Shown: positions 5,373-8,040 of the stretch, one piece after another
Layout: every line of letters begins with the position of its first letter
Position numbering within the stretch: position 1 is the stretch's first letter
Origin: DASRTE01 sp035316885
GTDB lineage: Bacteria; Actinomycetota; Actinomycetes; Jiangellales; Jiangellaceae
Assembly (NCBI GenBank): GCA_035316885.1
Contig: DATHII010000031.1
Coordinates: 1 to 8,040, forward strand
Direction of reading: 5' to 3'
Length of the DNA stretch: 8,040 nucleotides
Program-made: the position numbers and the translations under genes
Notes under the pieces: generated by a model
Seen by the model: only the letters and a program-made list of their open reading frames with translations
Databases searched by the model: none
What the model was told of the DNA's origin: nothing

Positions 5373-6608
5373 GTGACCGCCTCGGCGAGCGTGATCGACA
5401 GCCTCCTGCGGGAGCTGACGCCCCGGGTCGTCGGCGCGCTCGTGCGGCGCCACGGTGACTTCGACACCTGCGAGGATGCCGTGCAGGAGGCCCTGCTGGC
5501 GGCCGCGGATCAATGGCCTAGCGAAGGGCTGCCACGTAACCCCCGGGGCTGGCTGGACACGGTCGCCTCCCGCCGGCTGATCGAGATGTGGCGCAGCGAG
5601 TCCGCCCGCCGGCGCCGCGAGGAGATCGCCGCCCGGGCGATACCTCCGGACAGCGGGCCAGCGCCTTCCGAGGGCGACGAACTCACGCTGCTTTTGCTCT
5701 GCTGCCACCCGTCATTGACGCCCGTCTCCCAGGTGGCGCTGACCTTGCGCGCCGTCGGCGGCCTCACAACCGCCGAGATCGCGCGCGCCTTCCTCGTCCC
5801 GGAATCGACGATGGGCCAACGGATCAGCCGCGCCAAGCAGCGCATCAAGGCCAGTGGGGCCGAGTTCCGGATGCCCCCGCTGGTGGAACGCACCGAGCGG
5901 ATCGCAGCGGTGGAGCATGTGCTGTATCTGACCTTCAACGAGGGCTACACGGCCAGCTCCGGGCCGGCGCTGCTTCGCGTCGACCTCAGCAGGGAGGCGA
6001 TTCGCCTGACCCGGCAGCTGCACACTCAGCTGCCCGAGGACACGGAGGTGGCCGGCCTCCTGGCGCTGATGCTGCTCACCGATGCCCGCCGCCCTGCACG
6101 GAGTCGGCCGGACGGCAGTCTCGTTCCGCTGGCCGAGCAGGACCGGCGGCTGTGGGACGCCGGTGCCATCGCAGAAGGGGTGGCGCTCATCACCGGTGCG
6201 CTGGCCGGCGCGCCGATTGGCCCCTACCAGTTGCAGGCCGCGATCGCCGCCGTGCACGACGAGGCTCCCAACGCCGATGACACCGACTGGCGCCAGATCC
6301 TCGGCTTGTACGGCCTGCTGCAGACCATCGCGCCGGGCCCGATGGTCACCCTCAACCGGATCGTCGCCGTCGCCATGGTCGACGGCCCCCGCGCAGGTCT
6401 CGATCAGCTCGCCGCGGCGGAGGCCGAGCCCGGGCTCGTGGGGCACCATCGAGTCGATGCCGTCCGAGCACACCTGCTCGAGATGGCAGGAGACCCGGAG
6501 GCGGCCGCGGCTCATTACCGCCTCGCCGCGCGCCGAACGCTCAGCGTCCCCGAGCAGCGCTACCTCGAGTCCCGCGCCTCCCACCTTGCGGCGCCAACTC
6601 GCGCATGA
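5373..6608 (+). CDS. ECF42-type RNA polymerase sigma factor with C-terminal TPR-like extension
   Basis: The predicted protein has 411 residues, about twice a minimal ECF sigma factor. Sigma2 is about residues 8-82, with GDFDTCEDAVQEALLAA and NPRGWLDTVASRRLIEMWRS, followed by an Arg-rich ARRRREE. Sigma4 is about 105-160, with LTTAEIARAFLVPESTMGQR as the helix-turn-helix. The extension (170-405) begins with the family motif LYLTFNEGYTASSG and continues as helical pairs of the type assigned to TPRs (DUF6596-like). No anti-sigma gene is adjacent; in ECF42 proteins the C-terminal extension is thought to govern activity instead. GTG 5373 is chosen because homologues start close to SVIDSLLREL, and the segment upstream holds a rare TTA codon (5355). 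ATG 5310, with AGGA seven bases upstream, is a real alternative (432 residues). It ends 48 bp from the convergent ATPase gene, with no obvious terminator hairpin between them. Confidence 0.92.
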   Translation: MTASASVIDSLLRELTPRVVGALVRRHGDFDTCEDAVQEALLAAADQWPSEGLPRNPRGWLDTVASRRLIEMWRSESARRRREEIAARAIPPDSGPAPSEGDELTLLLLCCHPSLTPVSQVALTLRAVGGLTTAEIARAFLVPESTMGQRISRAKQRIKASGAEFRMPPLVERTERIAAVEHVLYLTFNEGYTASSGPALLRVDLSREAIRLTRQLHTQLPEDTEVAGLLALMLLTDARRPARSRPDGSLVPLAEQDRRLWDAGAIAEGVALITGALAGAPIGPYQLQAAIAAVHDEAPNADDTDWRQILGLYGLLQTIAPGPMVTLNRIVAVAMVDGPRAGLDQLAAAEAEPGLVGHHRVDAVRAHLLEMAGDPEAAAAHYRLAARRTLSVPEQRYLESRASHLAAPTRA

Positions 6609-6656
6609 CTGGTCTGACGGTCACCTCCGACACGAGGATGACGGCACACATTCAGC

Positions 6657-8040
6657 TCAGCGACGGCGGCGGTTGCCGAACATCCCGCGGGTGATCTCAC
6701 GGGCCAGGGTCGCACCCGCGGACTTGAGGAAGCCCTCGAACGCCGACGATCCGAGCACCTGGTCGACCAGGCCGCCGCTCGCGTCAGGTGCCGACTTCTG
6801 ACGCGAACCTGACTTCTTCTCCTGTACAGGAGTAGGCGGGTCGGGAGGCGGCACGGTCGGGGTCGGCAGCCGACCGAGGATCTCGGCTTCCAGGCGCTGC
6901 TTCTCGGTCATGCCCGCGTCCGGCGAGGGTGGCGCTCCGGATGGCGCCGGCGCCAGCGGTTCGCCCGGACCTTCGGCGATCTTCCCGGTCAACCGCTCAT
7001 ACGCCGACTCTCGGTCGACGGCCTCCGAGTACTGGGTGGCCAGCGGTGAAGCGGCGACGATCGCGGACAGTACCTCCGGTGAGGACGGCGCCATCAGCGA
7101 CTGCGGCGCCGGCAGCATCGTGTAGGCGACCGGCGTCGGCGCGCCCTTCTCCGACATGACCGTGACGACGGCCTCGCCGATGCCGACGTTGGTCAGCAAC
7201 TCCTCGAGGTCGTAGGCGGAAGTCGGGTAGGTGCGCACGGTGGCCTTGAGCGCGTCGGCGTCGTTGGGCGTGAAAGCGCGGAGTTGGTGCTGAATCCGGC
7301 TGCCGAGCTGGGCCAAGACGTCCTCGTGGACGTCCTTCGGCGTCTGCGTGACGAAGAAGACGCCGACACCCTTCGAGCGGATCAGCCGCACGGTCTGGAT
7401 CAGCGCGTTGGTGAAGTCGCGCGACGCGTACTTGAACAGGAGGTGCGCCTCGTCGAAGAAGAACACCAGCTTCGGCTTGTCCACGTCGCCGGCCTCAGGG
7501 AGCACCTCGAACAGCTCCGCCAACAGCCACATGAGGAAGGTCGAGAACAGGACGGGCCGGTCTTGGACGCCGGGCAACTCCAGTAGCGTCACGACGCCGC
7601 GCCCGTCGTCGGTCGACCGCATGAAGTGTTCGACGTCGAACTCGGGCTCGCCGAAGAACGCGTCGGCACCGGACTCAGCGAAGTTGATCAGCTCCCGCAG
7701 GATCACGCCGGCCGTGGGCTTGGCCAGCCCACCGAGGTCCTCGAGGTCGTCCTTGCCCTCGTCGGAGGTCAGGTGATGGATGACCACACGCAGGTCCTTG
7801 AGGTCGAGCAGGGGCAAACCGGCCTTGTCGGCGTAATGGAACACCAGCCCGAGCGAGCTCTCCTGGGTGTCATTGAGCTGGAGCACCTTGGACAGCAGCG
7901 TCGGGCCGAAGGAGGTCACCGTCGCGCGCACCGGTACGCCGGTCCCGGCATCGCCCAGCCGCAGCAACTCGGCCGGGTACGCGGTCGGCTGCCAAGCCTG
8001 TCCGATGCCTTCGACGCGTTCGGTGATCTTCTCGCCCGGT
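6657..8040 (-). CDS. HerA-like/DUF853 ATPase, C-terminal part (5' end beyond the window)
   Basis: The last 460 codons are present and the frame stays open past the right edge (PGEKITERVEGIGQAWQPTA...), so the start and Walker A motif are not visible. The visible part has Walker B LVFFFDEAH (about 7469-7443), followed by LLFKYASRDFTNALIQTVRL. Sensor-type segments follow: GVFFVTQTPKDVHEDVLAQL and GSRIQHQLRAFTPNDADALK. These match the DUF853 family of HerA/FtsK-like NTPases (E. coli YjgR type); their biological role is poorly defined. From about 6980 to 6790 the protein is Pro/Gly-rich and probably disordered (LAPAPSGAPPSPDAG, PTPTVPPPDPPTPVQ). It ends in a basic tail (REITRGMFGNRRRR). A TTG at 7967-7965 is inside the conserved frame and is not the true start. 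It is convergent with the sigma-factor gene. Confidence 0.9.
   Translation of the reverse strand, partial: PGEKITERVEGIGQAWQPTAYPAELLRLGDAGTGVPVRATVTSFGPTLLSKVLQLNDTQESSLGLVFHYADKAGLPLLDLKDLRVVIHHLTSDEGKDDLEDLGGLAKPTAGVILRELINFAESGADAFFGEPEFDVEHFMRSTDDGRGVVTLLELPGVQDRPVLFSTFLMWLLAELFEVLPEAGDVDKPKLVFFFDEAHLLFKYASRDFTNALIQTVRLIRSKGVGVFFVTQTPKDVHEDVLAQLGSRIQHQLRAFTPNDADALKATVRTYPTSAYDLEELLTNVGIGEAVVTVMSEKGAPTPVAYTMLPAPQSLMAPSSPEVLSAIVAASPLATQYSEAVDRESAYERLTGKIAEGPGEPLAPAPSGAPPSPDAGMTEKQRLEAEILGRLPTPTVPPPDPPTPVQEKKSGSRQKSAPDASGGLVDQVLGSSAFEGFLKSAGATLAREITRGMFGNRRRR

Noticed and set aside
1..8040. CRISPR array, insertion sequence, transposase or phage gene
   Set aside because: No regularly spaced repeats, terminal inverted repeats or matching protein motifs were seen on either strand.

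Overview
The window comes from a high-GC Gram-positive genome, most likely a member of the Actinomycetota. This rests on strong G/C preference at third codon positions, frequent GTG starts, a DUF5063 gene directly after recR, an SRP RNA directly upstream of dnaX, and actinobacterial-looking DnaX and RecR sequences. The genus cannot be told from the sequence alone.

Positions 1-3480 (minus strand) hold a conserved housekeeping block. In transcription order it contains the small SRP RNA (ffs, about 3476-3385), dnaX (DNA polymerase III gamma/tau), ybaB/ebfC (nucleoid-associated protein), recR (recombination mediator) and the start of a DUF5063 gene cut by the window edge. dnaX-ybaB-recR is a classic bacterial gene order. 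The spacing tightens along it: 79 bp, then 15 bp, then an 8-bp overlap between recR and the DUF5063 gene. A tRNA-Ser(GGA) gene lies divergently at 3585-3669 on the plus strand. The SRP RNA has a recognisable -10 box and the tRNA a weaker one.

Positions 3762-6608 hold an accessory-looking three-gene module. A minus-strand SMP-30/gluconolactonase-like gene diverges from a plus-strand YCII/'DGPF' gene, which is followed by a plus-strand sigma factor of the ECF42 type (sigma2 + sigma4 + long C-terminal TPR-like extension). The 114-bp divergent intergenic region carries a perfect 9-bp inverted repeat, TGTCGAAAC-11-GTTTCGACA. Read either way it contains TGTCGA-N18-CGAC, which matches the -35/-10 type I recall for ECF42 promoters. 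My main proposal is therefore that one symmetric ECF42 promoter fires both ways and places the lactonase-like enzyme and the DGPF protein under the sigma factor. A partly degraded copy of the element lies just upstream of the sigma gene.

Positions 6657-8040 (minus strand) hold the C-terminal 460 codons of a HerA-like/DUF853 ATPase, convergent with the sigma gene across 48 bp. No CRISPR array, insertion sequence, phage gene or origin is visible.
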